Positions 1 through 11,594 are shown, numbered from the stretch's first letter. The stretch: 64,000 bases of DNA from Adiantum capillus-veneris (GCA_014529385.2 CM043963.1:81682412-81746411), one strand, 5' to 3'. Translations and numbers: made by a program. The notes: a model not told the origin generated them from the letters alone.

Positions 1-387
1 TATATCGTATTACCTTCTCAAGCATGCAATGAAACCAGAACCCTTGGAAAACTGAACCTCTCCTCAGATGATGCAGCAAGGATTGGACTTCACGGCTTGG
101 ACAAAGTAAAGCTTCAACTAATTGCATCCTCTGTATTATCAAAGACAATATCTACAACAAAGGCAGCAATCAACAAATTGAAGATACCAATCATCACAAG
201 GAGTGAACGGGTTGAATACATCGACTCCTCTCCACCATCACTACGGCAAAGGTTGCTATCTCGCAGCCAACTATAGTCATGCATCCAATTGATTTATATT
301 GTGCAAGGCCATTTCATCTTGAAAATATTACATTCTATGACTACCACAAAAGATACAAAATCCTAATGCCGCACGAGCATACTCCTA
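1..387 (+). pseudogene. Helitron replicase/helicase fragment (region just before the PIF1 core)
   Basis: An open frame runs from the window edge to a stop at 274-276. A -1 shift then continues as MHPIDLYCARPF from 279 to 387. The string YIDSSPPSLRQRLLS, then DLYCARPFHLENITFYDY, matches the layout of Helitron replicase/helicase proteins between the Rep and helicase domains (an S-P-P/R-R segment, then Y-x-x-R-P with L-E-N and an aromatic F-x-D/E). The frame is cut at 387 by the start of an LTR; the same protein resumes at about 9392. The 5' part lies outside the window. It is a broken relic, not a functional gene. Confidence 0.6.
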
Positions 388-954
388 GTTAACCCTCACG
401 CACATTCCTATCACCTAAGACGGACGCCATATTATTTATTTGGTAGAGTCACGTACCGGGCTTGTTGGTCCAATAGAAAAAGGGTAAGAGTGATTGTCGA
501 TGAGAGGCGCACTCTAACTGGAACATTCAAGGGATTAGTTGGCTAAGTATGAGCGCCCAAGTGTGAATGGGGCGAGCTCATATAAAAGTCAACTAAACCT
601 AAAATTCACTCATTCTCTCATTTGTGAAATTGAAGAGTGCTCTTGCTCCATCTCCATCTTCTTCTTCTTCACCTCTTTGTGTGTGTGTATGCGTGAGAGA
701 CATAGAGAGTGTGTGCGATCGAGCATTGTGACAACGGCATGACGGCGGCAAAGCGGCTGAGTGCGGCACAGCGGCGGCTCCTTCTTCTTCACGGCGAGGA
801 ATCCTCGAAGACAGTAAGCGTAGAGCGGTGAGTGACACACCAGCGCATCTTTGAGCTTACCAGTTTAGGCTAGTTGCATGATTGGAGCCATTTGTGGCTC
901 ACACACAGTATATCGGCAAGTACCTTGCATTGACACGTGCGACAGACGCACACA
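387..954 (+). repeat. 5' LTR of element 1
   Basis: It matches 8917-9391 over about 470 bp with scattered substitutions, starting at GTTAACCCTCAC and diverging after about 855. It ends in CACA at 951-954, directly before the primer binding site. A TATA box (atataaaag) lies at 580-588 and recurs in the 3' copy at about 9110-9118. A short (GT)n/(GA)n tract varies between the copies. Confidence 0.75.
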
Positions 955-958
955 TTTT

Positions 959-975
959 TGGCGACGCTGCCGGGA
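959..975 (+). other. Primer binding site of element 1
   Basis: TGGCGACGCTGCCGGGA lies 4 bases after the LTR end. It differs by only two or three bases from the TGGCGCCGTTGCCGGGG-type site used by plant Athila/Tat/Ogre gypsy elements. Confidence 0.7.
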
Positions 976-1616
976 AATGCCATACACTAAGCTTGAATGG
1001 CACTCTTTGCTTCTTTTGTGGTGCAATTTCAATTGTAGGAAAGGTAGAGAAGGAAGGTGTGTGTGTTGAGAAGAAGGATTTTTTTTGGTTGTGTATTTCT
1101 TTGTTAATGAGGTTTTGAAAGGTACTGTGTTTTCTCTCTGTGATAAGGTGTTAGTATTAAGGTTGTTAGTTCTGTGTAATGTAAAGTACATTAAGTAGGA
1201 AGTAGATCTGTTAGAGCTAATGAAGTGTGTTAGTGTGTAACAGTAGAAGGTGTGTTAGTTGTAAGTAGGTAGGTGGAGTGTGTGTGGTTGGGTGCAGGCC
1301 GCAGCACCAGGATTGGAAATATCTCCTAGACCCAAGCTCAAGCTCACGCTCAGGCTTAGGCCTCAGTTGCCCTTTAAAATTACGTATTTTAGCTTCACAC
1401 ATAGCTAAAAATCGACTTTTTTGAGGACCAACAGAGCTTCAGGTGACCGAACGTTGTCCTATAAAGCACACCACGACCCTCTGAGTGATACGCTCATTTT
1501 GAGCTATCACACACTTTGATTAAAAAAAATGATCATTAAAAAACATTAAAAAATAAAAAATGAGTGAAAACGGATGCCTAAAAAAGTAAGCGGTTAACCT
1601 TCAAGGTTATTCGCCG
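976..1616 (+). other. Untranslated leader of element 1
   Basis: No open frame of note. It contains GT-rich stretches at 1200-1290 and an A-rich segment at 1520-1560. It lies between the primer binding site and the first gag-region frame. Confidence 0.45.
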
Positions 1617-3212
1617 ATGCTTGTAGGGTGCCAAAGGCACATGCATCTGCGCTCTGATCGTGTGCTAGAGACGGAGCAACTAGAGATAATTTTGACTTAC
1701 ACGAGCTCTCAATATCCACCTACCTTAGGTTCCGGGCCCTCGACGGGGACCCAAGGTAGTACAAACCAAGACCCAAACATAGCGGCTAGTGACTCTTCCT
1801 TTGACTACGACGTCATGGAGAGTTTCCCAATGCCTAATACCGATAGCTCAAGCCAAGACATGCATGCCATGGGCCTGCGGTCCGGGCAGAGCGTGCTTAG
1901 ACGCTTGAAGGAAACCTTTAGTAGAGCCACTCGCTCTGAACATGGAGCTAATGATGTAAATGAGGGGGGTGGGGAAGTAAATTCTCCATTCATGACCAAC
2001 ATAGACCCTATTTCCTTAGAGAATGTGCACGTGAATACTTCATTCACTGCACCTCCTGACTCTTCAGAGCTATTCCCCTCCGAGGTCATATTACCCGATG
2101 GTAGAAGCCTTGCCAAACTACAAGAGGTTGAGTGATATATCCTTGCAGCGAGGGAAAAGGAAATCGAGAGCTTACGCAAGGCAGAGCAAAAAAGAGAGTT
2201 AAAATCAAAAGCTCCTATGTCAATATCCTTGCTAGGAGAGCAATTGAGTGCTCCGGAATTAGCGACCACTAAGGGTCAACCCATAGAGAGCCACATTGCA
2301 TCTAGTTCAAAGGACACCCCTAGCACCTCAAGCTGAGATGGAGCATTCCTAGATGAGAACTGGGAGTACGAACTACAAACAGAAACTCTAACTGACCTAT
2401 ACACAGGTCACACCTATCACGTGGGTTGGTTAGATGTGCTACAATCCACAACGGGTGCTACTAGTGTGGAGGATCAACAACAAAGAGTTTGTGAGGTCAT
2501 CCATAGGGTTATTGAGCTAGAGAGACAGAACAAGGGGATCCACATGCCCTCAACGGGTCTCATGAGATTCTTGGATACAGGAAAGTCTAAACAACCGACC
2601 TTATCGCAAATGGAGACTCCCTCGGTAAGTCCGATGGATCCCCCATATGTTGTTTTTCCAGGGGTCTCGGTTCAATCGGAGCCCACAAGTGATAGCTTTA
2701 CCTTTCCAAGTCTAGCTCATCTTTCCCTTGATGGCACCACGGCTACCATGCCTACCCCAATGATGGGCATGCCGAGAAACATGCCATGGACCTCATTTGT
2801 TAGTAAAGCACCGCTACATGGTAGCTCAATGCCTTCAACAGTACCTACAAGTGTGTACCAATCGTATACACCCATGGATCCTCGTACTCATGTAGTTCCT
2901 ACCCCTCCCATTGTTTCAACAACCTATGCTCCACAACCACAACACCCAAGTTCTTATTTCCATCGGACCATACCGGTTAGCATTAGCATGTCACATCCGA
3001 CGTCTGTTATGCCTAGGGCCACACATATGAACTTTGGGCCACCACATGGCACAACATCGTACCCAATGTGGAACCCAAGGGCCTCCTATGCGCCAAGACC
3101 AATGCCAATACCTACTCCACATGTAGTCTTCGGAGTGCCTTCACCCACGGTGCTTGCTGCCTTAGGTGACTTGGCAACATTTGCTCAAGCTATTGGTCGA
3201 TCTATTGGCTGA
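1617..3212 (+). pseudogene. N-terminal gag-region frame of element 1, low-complexity, interrupted
   Basis: One frame runs from 1617 to 3212 with stops at 2133-2135 and 2334-2336. The first part is Ser/Thr/Gly-rich. The third part (2421-3212) is rich in Pro, Met, Thr and Ser and resembles the disordered N-terminal extensions of large plant gypsy gag proteins. No domain is recognised here; the assignment rests on position between the primer binding site and the capsid-like domain. Protein is frameshifted relative to the next segment (overlap 3166-3212). Confidence 0.5.
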
Positions 3213-4270
3213 GAATATGTGTAACACGCCTGATAGAGAGCCTAGAAGTAAGGCAGTACAAATAGCCAATCTCACAGAAAAATTTAGTGGAGACGGGGAT
3301 GTGAGAAAGAATATCAAAGTGTTTGAACAAATATGCAATTCTCTAGAAGAACACAATGACCTGCATAAGAGTAATGCTTTAAGCCTAACCTTAAGTGGGA
3401 AGGCAAGGCATTGGTATAGAACCCTAAGGGTGGAAGAAAAAAGGATTTACCCTACTCTTAGGAGACTGTTCTTAAAAGAATACATACAAGAGGGAGTACT
3501 TTGGGGTGTAGCCTCTCAGCTCCAGAAAGCCCAACGAGAGGAAGGAGAGTTGGTGAGAGACTTTATTAGTCGCTTAAAGCATTTGAATTCTCTTTGTAAT
3601 CCAAATGAGGCGCTTCAATAATAATCAATTGCTTGATAGATTCATTAGGAGATTACGACATGAGGATATCTACAATGGTCTAGTCATTAGAGGTATCACC
3701 ATTTGGGAAGCAGTCACCACCAATGCGATCCAATTGGAGGATAATTTAATGATTCAAGGAGAAAGAGTGTCTATTGAGCCTATATCTATTAGCTCGCAAG
3801 CATCGGGGCATCAACCAATGACCCTAAAGCCTAATTCTAAGGAGCCAAGGATATCTAAGATGACTTTAGCAGATCTCCCCAAGGATATTCAAGAGAGTCT
3901 TAGAGATAATCATGCTCCGCAAAAAAATCATATGTATCCAATAAGGGAGCAACAATGGTGCTCAGTATGTTATGGACCACATAGTACCAGTGAATGCCCT
4001 ACTTTTAAAGTAAAATTCAATGGGAAATGCAATGCTTGTGGAAGGTATGGTCATCAAGCTAAGGATTGCATAGTGTTTAAACGCGCGATGGCCAATAGAC
4101 CAACCTTAGCATGGACAGACACACCTCGAGTGCCTGCATTGATGTCCGCCCCACCTCTTGAACAAACAACACAACACATGGTCCCTAGGGCCCAAAATGT
4201 AATTCAAACAACACCCTTACCACCTCCAGTGCTAGGACCGCAACCACCCATCCGAGAATCACTTATGTGA
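3166..4270 (+). pseudogene. gag: Gag capsid domain with two zinc knuckles, frameshifted
   Basis: Residues around 3280-3600 show the Retrotrans_gag pattern: LTEKFSGDGD, then ALSLTLSGKARHWYRTL, then REEGELVRDFISRLKHL. A stop and frameshift near 3605-3621 separate this from NNQLLDRFIRRLRHEDIYNGL in the next frame, which continues the gag helices. Two CCHC knuckles follow at about 3958-4075: CSVCYGPHSTSEC (one residue short of the classical spacing) and CNACGRYGHQAKDC (classical CX2CX4HX4C). It would bind and package the element's RNA. Two frames are required, so it is broken. Confidence 0.75.
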
Positions 4271-5579
4271 ATCAAGTGGGTTGTGAGTCATCTATTGCTT
4301 GTTTGGAAGGCTGTGAGGAAGATAAAGATCCTAATATTGCCTATGATATGGATGTGCTTGAAGAAAGTCCACAATACTACATGGAGGACTATTGGGCAAG
4401 TCAAACCTGTCTATCAAGTAGCTGCTCTTGCTGCAAGAGGCAAAAATATCAATTACACTGCTAAGTGACCACCTCTTCAATGCTATGAGTGTGGAGGTCC
4501 ACATCGTGTAGCCGAGTGTCCTATTAGGCTACAAAAGAACGCCACACTAATGCAAACCAATCAAGCGAGCAGATCTACAATGTTGATACTCATGTGTAAT
4601 CGATGTGACATAGATCATTTGATTGCCCAATGTCCAAATAATCCAAATGCACCGAAGATCACGCCGTTAAACTTGAATGAAGTTACCGAGGATCCATCAC
4701 AAAGTACACCTATGGTACCAGTAAATGCACTCACACGATCGATGCTCCAAAAACAAAATTATTTTCTTGAGAAAAGAGACACGGCATCAATTGCCCAATC
4801 TCAGAAAAAGAACAAAACACGAAGGAAGAGATCGCAAAAAGCGACGAAGTCAGGGACCCCAGTTCAAAGACCAACATAGGCATTGGTGACGACCCCGTTT
4901 ATATGAACGACACTGAAGAGGATTCTAATTTAGGTGAAACCATGGAGACCAAAACGACCACTAAGATAGAAACCAACAAGGAAGATCTTCATGAGCCACA
5001 ATGGCCAGGATCCAAGAAGAAGATAGGAACTTATCCAAACCCTATAGAGGAGATTGAGCGAGTCAAGAAATTAAGGAGTTTGGTAGAAGATACCCAAAGG
5101 GATCTAGAACCAACACCTAGGCAGATCCAGATTACAGACACCGTGTTCCCTACGCAACAACAACCTCACCAAGTCCATAGACCCTTAGCCATACCTAGTG
5201 TCATCCAAGAAGAAACTGACCTAAAGTCATGGGAAAGTGGGCGTACTCACTTCTTGATGGAAATAATGTTTACAGAGGACTACCTGATCCTATCGAAGAA
5301 ATGGAGATCCCATCTTCCCCACGTCAAGGGACTGAAGTCCAAAAGGTGCCATTACACATTGCCAAATTGATGGATTTCATGTCTTCAGAAGTTAGAACCA
5401 CCATCATGTCCAAACTATATAAAGACTCTGAGCTAGTCTCATCTCTTCGAGCGTTCCTCAATGGAGAACTAAAGTTTGGGCTACCACAATTTGCACACAT
5501 GGATGGAGCTGGGGAGATGCCAGTAGAGGAGGAACACTTAGATTCACAACCCAACCTAGATCTGAGAACCTTGTTATAG
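4267..5579 (+). pseudogene. Gag-protease linker of element 1 with further zinc-knuckle-like motifs
   Basis: Several short frames in a row (4267-4464, 4550-4879, 4903-5370, 5229-5579). CYECGGPHRVAEC at about 4480-4520 and CNRCDIDHLIAQC at about 4591-4630 are additional knuckle-like motifs, so the element has up to four. The rest is charged and of low complexity, with Lys/Arg-rich and Glu/Thr-rich stretches. The frame changes at least three times. Confidence 0.45.
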
Positions 5580-5594
5580 AAATACCTTAACAAG

Positions 5595-5987
5595 TTGGGA
5601 CAATACTTTGAGGGTGATGAATCCAATGAGACCATACCAATCACTACTAAGGGATTAATTGTGAAGGGAATCCTTGATGGTGGCGTTGGGGTTAGCATTG
5701 TGACTAAAAATTACTGGGAAACTATGGGAAGACTTCACCTTGCGACCACAACCATAGTAGTGAAGATGGCCAATGGGTCTATTGCTAAACCTATTGGGAT
5801 GCTAGAAATTCTCAAGATCAAGGTCTTTGGATATAAAATAAGAGTTACCTTCATTGTTATGGATTTCTTCAAGCACACTATGGTATCAGAGATGATCTTA
5901 GGACGTCCTTTCATGAGGGAAGCAAAAATGGTGCATGACTGGTCTAAAAACCATGTCTACGTGCAGTTCCAAGATTCTGTCATTTGA
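5595..5987 (+). pseudogene. Retropepsin-like aspartic protease domain of element 1
   Basis: The frame reads VKGILDGGVGVSIVTKNYW, then VKMANGSIAKPIG, then ILGRPFMREAKMVHDW. This is the plant gypsy protease pattern: catalytic D-[ST]-G, flap region, and the I-L-G-R-[PA]-[FW] motif. The catalytic triplet reads DGG instead of DSG/DTG; DGG is also found in the two Tat-like elements in this window (VDGGAQ), so it may be lineage-typical. No reverse transcriptase follows, unlike autonomous gypsy elements. Confidence 0.65.
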
Positions 5988-7201
5988 GTGGATCTTGTAA
6001 CTGGTCGAGCACATCCCCTAGGAAACAGGTTTGTAATTGATCATAGATCTGACACCACAGTTCACTTGGCCCCATTGCAGTATTGTTACACGTGTAAAGC
6101 GGACACTGATGTTGGGGAAGATTCTCCTTATATGGATGTTCTACTTGGGATGACTGAGTCTGACAATGTGGATTGGGTCCACCTAGCAGCAACCATAGAC
6201 ACTTGGGGAAATAGGGGGACGACCTGGGTAACACCTGAGGGGGATGAAATGCCCATACCCTTAAATATGCTACAAGCAATGCATATAGCTTTTGACAAGA
6301 CTCATCCTCATATAACAAAGAAAACATACAAGTGGGTCCCTAAATCTTCTTTAGCAACCATGGTTGATGCTAAACAACAGAAGCCCACATTTTTGGCGCC
6401 TTGTAAGAAACATCCCACTCGCTCCAAGAAATGTAAGGAAACGTGGCGTTGGATTCTTAAACGACTATTGGAAGCCCAAGGCTACTATCCAAGAAATGAT
6501 CAAATTTGGGTGCCAAAACGTAGATTGTGTTCTTACTTGTCACCTAACCCATGTGAGCCCAATTCTGTAGCTCCAAAATGAATCAACAATCGTAGAAAGA
6601 AAAAAATCATGGAATGCTACAAGTTGAAAGCATGTTAACCTGTCGCGCTTTTTGTGCTAGTTAGCAGTTTCAAGTTAGCATATCTTCAAAAAGTTGGGCG
6701 TCCGGTAAATTTTTTTACAAATAATATCAAAATTTGTCGGAGGTTGTACATTTGAATTCCTTGTTTCAAGTGCTTTCTATTGATATATCATATGTCATAG
6801 ATCTTGGAGATGTAGCTCAAGTTATTGTACTAGTTAGCATATATAAAAAATGTGCTAGTTAGCATTGTCCGGGACATGAAAAAGCATGACATATTAACAT
6901 GCTTTCACCCTACACACCCGCTCTAGAGCTAGTTTGGGTACCAAAAAAAGAACGATTTGTTCCACCTAGCTCAAGAACAGGGAAGTCAAATGAAGCTTCT
7001 AGCTCCTCATGTAATACATCCATAGAGGTAAAAGCTTCTCCACAGCCTCCACCTACAATAGTGGACCTCCATGAAGCTACAAAGGAATCCACACCTCCTA
7101 GTGTTCAAGAATCACCTGATGAACCACTTCAAGTTCGATCCTGGGAGATTACCTTACCACCCTTGCAACTCGACGAGGCACCTAAGGTAATAGAAAACTA
7201 A
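5988..7201 (+). pseudogene. Frames after the protease of element 1, unknown function, with repeated WVPK motif
   Basis: Two frames (5988-6581 and 6899-7201) flank a MITE-like insertion at 6626-6906. Neither matches reverse transcriptase, RNase H or integrase. A W-V-P-K motif occurs three times: at about 6330 (KWVPKSSL), 6508 (IWVPKRRL) and 6933 (VWVPKKERF). The last frame is rich in Pro, Ser and Glu. I do not recognise the protein. It occupies the place where the pol gene would be, so it may be a relic of gag-like tail sequence or captured material. Confidence 0.35.
6626..6906. mobile_element. MITE-like inverted-repeat element, 281 bp
   Basis: The ends are inverted: GAAAGCATGTTAA at 6626-6638 against TTAACATGCTTTC at 6894-6906. 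Imperfect pairing continues inward through TGTC and GCTTTTT for about 30 bp. There is no coding capacity. It lies between two frames of element 1. I see no clear target-site duplication, so the superfamily is undecided. Confidence 0.5.
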
Positions 7202-8904
7202 TGGAAAAAATCCTCACCTGTTACCAACTAGAATAATTGGTTTCAAAGGGTGACGAGCACATTTCAAACAGTATGACCTACCCAAGGAAGGGGGGAAGTC
7301 TTCATTCACGTCAGCCTATTGAATTGTTCCTTCTTATCCTTCTTTCCCTGACCTCTCAATCACCAATCTTAGGGAATGTATATATAAAGCCTTATACTCA
7401 CAAAAAACAAAAATAATAAAGAGCAAGAGAAATTAGCAAAGGAGTATGCACCATAAAAGTCAAAATATTGACCCAGATCTACACATTCACATCCGGTACA
7501 CTGAAATAGAAACCTATGTCATCAAACACCTTTGATCCTCATCACTCAAGTGATGGAGGGTAGGTAGGATTAGTACGATAGGAGTGTTTTTGTTTTAGAG
7601 CTTAGTAATCAGCAAAGTTCTTTCTTCCCACTGATGTGCCTCCTAGAGGTATTCTTTGTGTTTCCTCGTGTGTACATGAAAGTGGTACTGTGGTTAGGAT
7701 TTGGACCTTCATGGAATCTTTTTCTCGTTCACACTTCAAATCAAGCGCAACCATCAACACAAACAGGTGTTTCTTGTCCATTAGCATTGCCCTTTATCTT
7801 TTTGCATCCATGTTTGTGTGCTTTAATTGTGATTGGTAGCAGCGCATTTGCTTAGTATCAAACATTAAATTAAATGTAATTTTTTGTCATAAGCACTTGT
7901 CTAGGTTTAAAAATCAAGCAGTCCAACTAAGCTAGTTTGACCAAGCTATGCGTTAGAGATCTTTTGTTAATACCATAGGGAATGCCTTCTTAATAATCAA
8001 TGGTTACTTAGGTTCTTGATCCGATTTAGGCAGCATTGTGTGAAATATACTAGGGATTTCTAGTGGGCTTAGTCCCTATTGACATGTAGCTTAAGTGTTA
8101 TAAAGGGAGTTTACAAGTGTGATGAGCCTGGGGAGGGTAACAGTGTTATATCACCCCCTAAAGTTACAAAATTAAAATGCTGAAAACGAACAAACAAAAA
8201 AAAATCAACGTGCCACAATGTAAAATCTTAAGCCGGAAGAGAATTCTCAGCTTGATTTGGTACTCCACTCACATAGTATTGCCTATGGTACTAGAGCCCT
8301 AGAGGTTCCCAGTGTGGGTGCTTTTCCTTGAAAAGCAAAAAACCCAAGGCATACAAAATAAGCACACACCTCAAAATTGAATCATTGTGAAAAGACTTTG
8401 GGAGGTCAAAGAAAAGGAAATAAGTCAGGCGATGATTTCATGAGAAATTCCTTTTGTCGTAGCTTAACTACAAGGTCTTCTAGGTATAGCCTCTAGTCAG
8501 CCCTCGGACATGAAATACTTGGCTCTCTCGATTAAACAACTTAATTGACTAGAGAAAATTGAGAAGCTTGCCCATGGTATTAATAGTCGATCTTTAGTGC
8601 CTTTCGACCGTTAAATTAGTGACCCCAGACTTGTTTAATTTTTTATATTTACAACTGTTTATGATTTTGATTATATTGCAATTTAATGTTTATTGCTGAC
8701 AAATGGTTTAAAATTCTGTTACCAATCAAATTGTCTGCCTACAACTGCATATTCTTTTTAATTATATATGAGAATGCAATTATTATGCCAATGTTGTTTG
8801 ATTTTGTAGTGACTGAAAAAGGCTAAGGAAACTCATCTCGAATGCTCTTCCACCTCGATGAACGATCTTAAACTCAATAGCTTCCGAGGACGGAATCTAC
8901 ATCA
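7202..8904 (+). other. Non-coding 3' part of element 1
   Basis: AT-rich sequence without a credible frame; the short frames at 7602-7855 look accidental. No internal repeat or RNA gene was seen. It spans the end of the last frame to the polypurine tract. Confidence 0.4.
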
Positions 8905-8916
8905 GAAAGGGGGGAA
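8905..8916 (+). other. Polypurine tract of element 1
   Basis: GAAAGGGGGGAA directly precedes the TG that begins the 3' LTR, the expected site of plus-strand priming. Confidence 0.75.
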
Positions 8917-9391
8917 TGTTAACCCTCACACAAATTCCTATCACCTAAGACAGAAGCCGTATTATTTATTTGGTAGAGTCAGGTACCAGGCTTGTCAGTC
9001 CAATAGGAAAAGGGTAAGAGTGATCGCCGATGAGAGGCGCACTCTAACTGGAACATTCAAGGGATTAGTTGGCTAAGCATGGGCGCCCAAGTGTGAATGG
9101 GGCGAGCTCATATAAAAGTCAACTAAACCTAAAATTCACTCATTCTCTCATTTGTGCAGTTGAAGAGTGCTCTTGCTCCATCTCCATCTTCTTCTTCTTC
9201 ACCTCTTTGTGTGTGTATGCGTGAGAGAGAGAGAGAGAGACAGAGAGAGAGAGAGAATTGCGACAACGGCACGGCAGCGGCGAAATGGTTGAGCATGGCG
9301 CAGCGGCGGCTCCTTCTTCTTCGCGGCGAGGAATCCTCCACGACGGCAAGCGTAGAGCGGTGAGTGATACACCATCGCCATGTTTGAGTTT
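8917..9391 (+). repeat. 3' LTR of element 1, truncated
   Basis: It begins TGTTAACCCTCAC and matches 387-855. After TTTGAG at about 9390 the match ends abruptly and Helitron helicase coding sequence begins, so about the last 93 bp of the LTR are missing. Confidence 0.75.
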
Positions 9392-11060
9392 TTGTGATGC
9401 GTACAACAACAGCATCACAGAGAAACAACGCCTCATCAGATTTACAGAATATGATCCTGGCCATCAAACAGAGGGATTCTCCTTCAACGTCTTATTGCAA
9501 AAACTTCCCTTTAGGAATAAGATGGAGCTACTATCACCAACCAACACACCGTCTTCTTACTTCCTGGAGTGCAAAATCCATGGGATGATTCTTGATGATG
9601 AAGACTTGGAGATGTATATAAACACCCAACGTAATATGCTCGTCTCTGAAAATACAGGACACACTTTAAACCTCATAAAACAAAAGTTCATCCTCAATTG
9701 TGAAGATCCACTCACTTGTACGGTGAATGACATAGTCGAACCAAGAGTATCTTAAAGTCGTGCTAGAATGTTGAAACTACTGCAGGAGTTCGCTGAGACC
9801 AACACTGCAATTTTGACCTCACAACAACAAGCAATCTTTGATCGTATATCAGGCCTAAGTAACGGCGTCCATGTCATTACATGCGTTCCAGGATGTGGAA
9901 AAACATTTCTCATAAAATTCTTCATCTCAAGCTTCATAAAAATAATAAGACTGTTATCCTCACTACATCAACTGGAGCAGCGGTTGCTCGCCTTAACAAC
10001 CTGGCAACTATAGTCCACTATCAATTCAAGATTACTTATTCCAAATAGCATTTTCCGCAAGCAATTCATCCCATAGATGAAAGATTTGTTGCCATACATG
10101 GTGCCAACGTCATTATCATAGACGAGGTATCAATGCTAATGAGTACAATCTTCAATATGGTCGTTCGACAAATAGTTAACATCAGTAATGGAACACTTCT
10201 CGATCCATTCAGTCAAAAGATCATCTTACTTTTTGGGGATTTGGCGCAACTTCCTCCAGTGTGCCATCACTAGGAGCCATTATGCCATGTTTTCGACATA
10301 CAAAACTCAGCTTACATCACTGCAACCACTACCCACAATATGACCTTCTCAGTTTGCCATGCCGCAGACCTCGCTTACGTCCAATTCCTAGATAAGATCC
10401 ATGTCAAGCAACCAACAAAACAACAGATAGCAGAAACTCTTTCGCAATGTGTAATTAACAAAATTGAACTCCTAAGAGTAATCGATGACGCTACTACACT
10501 GGTATGTACTCATAGGGAGGATGTATATAAGTACAACAACTTGATTCTTCAAAAGTCCTTCTCGACATCCGATATTGTTTCCATTCCACTAAAGTCCAAT
10601 GCTCTCGACGAGCCATTACTACAGGAATGGCTCCAAGACAAGGCATTCCATGAGATGGACAATATTGCAATTGGAGATAGATGTATGATTACAGAGAACA
10701 TTAACTTGGCTCTAGGTGCCGTGAACGGCTCCACTTGTCGTACACTTTCTTATTCATACGACTGCACATGTCAATTTGCTGCTATAGAAGCAATGCTACT
10801 TTCCACTGGTGCCACAATGTCAATATGAAGGACTAAGCATGCTACAAGGGAAATCAACTGCAAATGGTTCCACAAAAGCACATTCCCTTTGTCACTCGCA
10901 TACGCAATCACTGGACACAAATCTCAAGGAGCAATGAAATCCATCCTCATTATAAAACAAGATTTCACCCCATGATTGGCATACGTCATGTTCTCTCGTG
11001 TGACAGAACGACGCCATCTCAAAATTTGAACATTCCAACCCCAAGGATGTTTTGGCCGGC
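9392..11060 (+). pseudogene. Helitron-type PIF1-like helicase, interrupted
   Basis: The first piece (to 9755) contains EGFSFNVLLQKLPFRN and FLECKIHGMILDDEDLE, the segment before the helicase core of Helitron proteins. The core starts at about 9812: LTSQQQAIFDRI, Walker A VPGCGKTFL (about 9886), VIIIDEVSML (Walker B, about 10111), LLFGDLAQLPPV (10228), then LALGAVNGS (10708) and AYAITGHKSQGA (about 10900), ending with VMFSRVTERRHL. These are PIF1/RecD-superfamily motifs in order. Stops and frameshifts occur at about 9755, 9950-10050, 10272 and 10826. The usual role is DNA unwinding in rolling-circle transposition. Together with 1-387 and 11490-11594 it is one broken gene. Confidence 0.8.
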
Positions 11061-11489
11061 TAGTAAAACACCCCCCCAATGGTTAGACATTTCTGATGAG
11101 TGTGCAACAATGTGTGCAAAGTGATATAGCACGAGGGGATGTGCAAGACTTGAGCCTTGGAGAGGAGGCGTTGGTGTGCAAATATGGGGGCGTGAGAGGT
11201 CGAAGTATGAGAGAGAGTGAGAGGCTGCACGATTCTTGTAAGGGGAATAAGTTGAGAGTGAATTGGGCTCTCAGTCCCTTTATTAAAGTATAGGACCATT
11301 TTTAAGTTAGTGGCCAAGTTCAATGTGAACTTGGCCAAAGGTTAGTAACCTTTAAAAACTATACACAAAAGGGGTCATTTGGGCTAGCCATTTGGGCCTT
11401 TAACCCAAAAATTTCCTCTCTCATTTTCACAAACAAGTCCTCTACTTCTTTGGGTCTTTCATCTCATTTGGTGGCATGAACTATACAAT
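11061..11489 (+). other. Probable insertion in the helicase gene, unclassified
   Basis: Helicase coding stops after PTPRMFWP and resumes at 11490 with QFFDDNFLKCRFP, so about 430 bp here look inserted. No coding frame is credible. It contains a perfect 11-bp inverted repeat with a 3-base loop at 11312-11336 (GGCCAAGTTCA and its complement). I found no clear terminal repeats, so it could be a solo LTR or another small element. Confidence 0.4.
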
Positions 11490-11594
11490 CAATTCTTTGA
11501 CGACAATTTTCTTAAATGCAGATTTCCTTCACAACAAGTAACAATGTCCAGCATCTCCTCATGGACACCAACCAGTAACCATTCCTTGCATTAA
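11490..11594 (+). pseudogene. C-terminal end of the Helitron helicase
   Basis: The short frame FFDDNFLKCRFPSQQVTM ends at TAA 11592-11594. It follows the helicase on the other side of the 11061-11489 insertion and fits as its C-terminal tail. The assignment is by continuity rather than a catalytic motif. Confidence 0.4.

Larger units (their letters stand above)
387..9391 (+). mobile_element. LTR retrotransposon with gag and protease but no reverse transcriptase (element 1)
   Basis: Two direct repeats (387-954 and 8917-9391) flank a primer binding site of the Athila/Ogre type, a gag with zinc knuckles, an aspartic-protease-like domain and a polypurine tract. No reverse transcriptase, RNase H or integrase is recognisable in any frame between them, so it would need another element in trans. 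The 3' copy stops about 93 bp short of the 5' LTR length. The element sits inside a Helitron-like gene: pieces of the same protein flank it. The target duplication is not visible because the 3' end is truncated. Confidence 0.75.

Noticed and set aside
599-840. Frames on both strands within the LTRs of element 1 (also 9129-9467)
   Set aside because: They are duplicated with the LTR, differ between copies and hold simple-sequence translations; not genes.
6626-6906. Intron of element 1
   Set aside because: The ends form inverted repeats and lack GT-AG boundaries.
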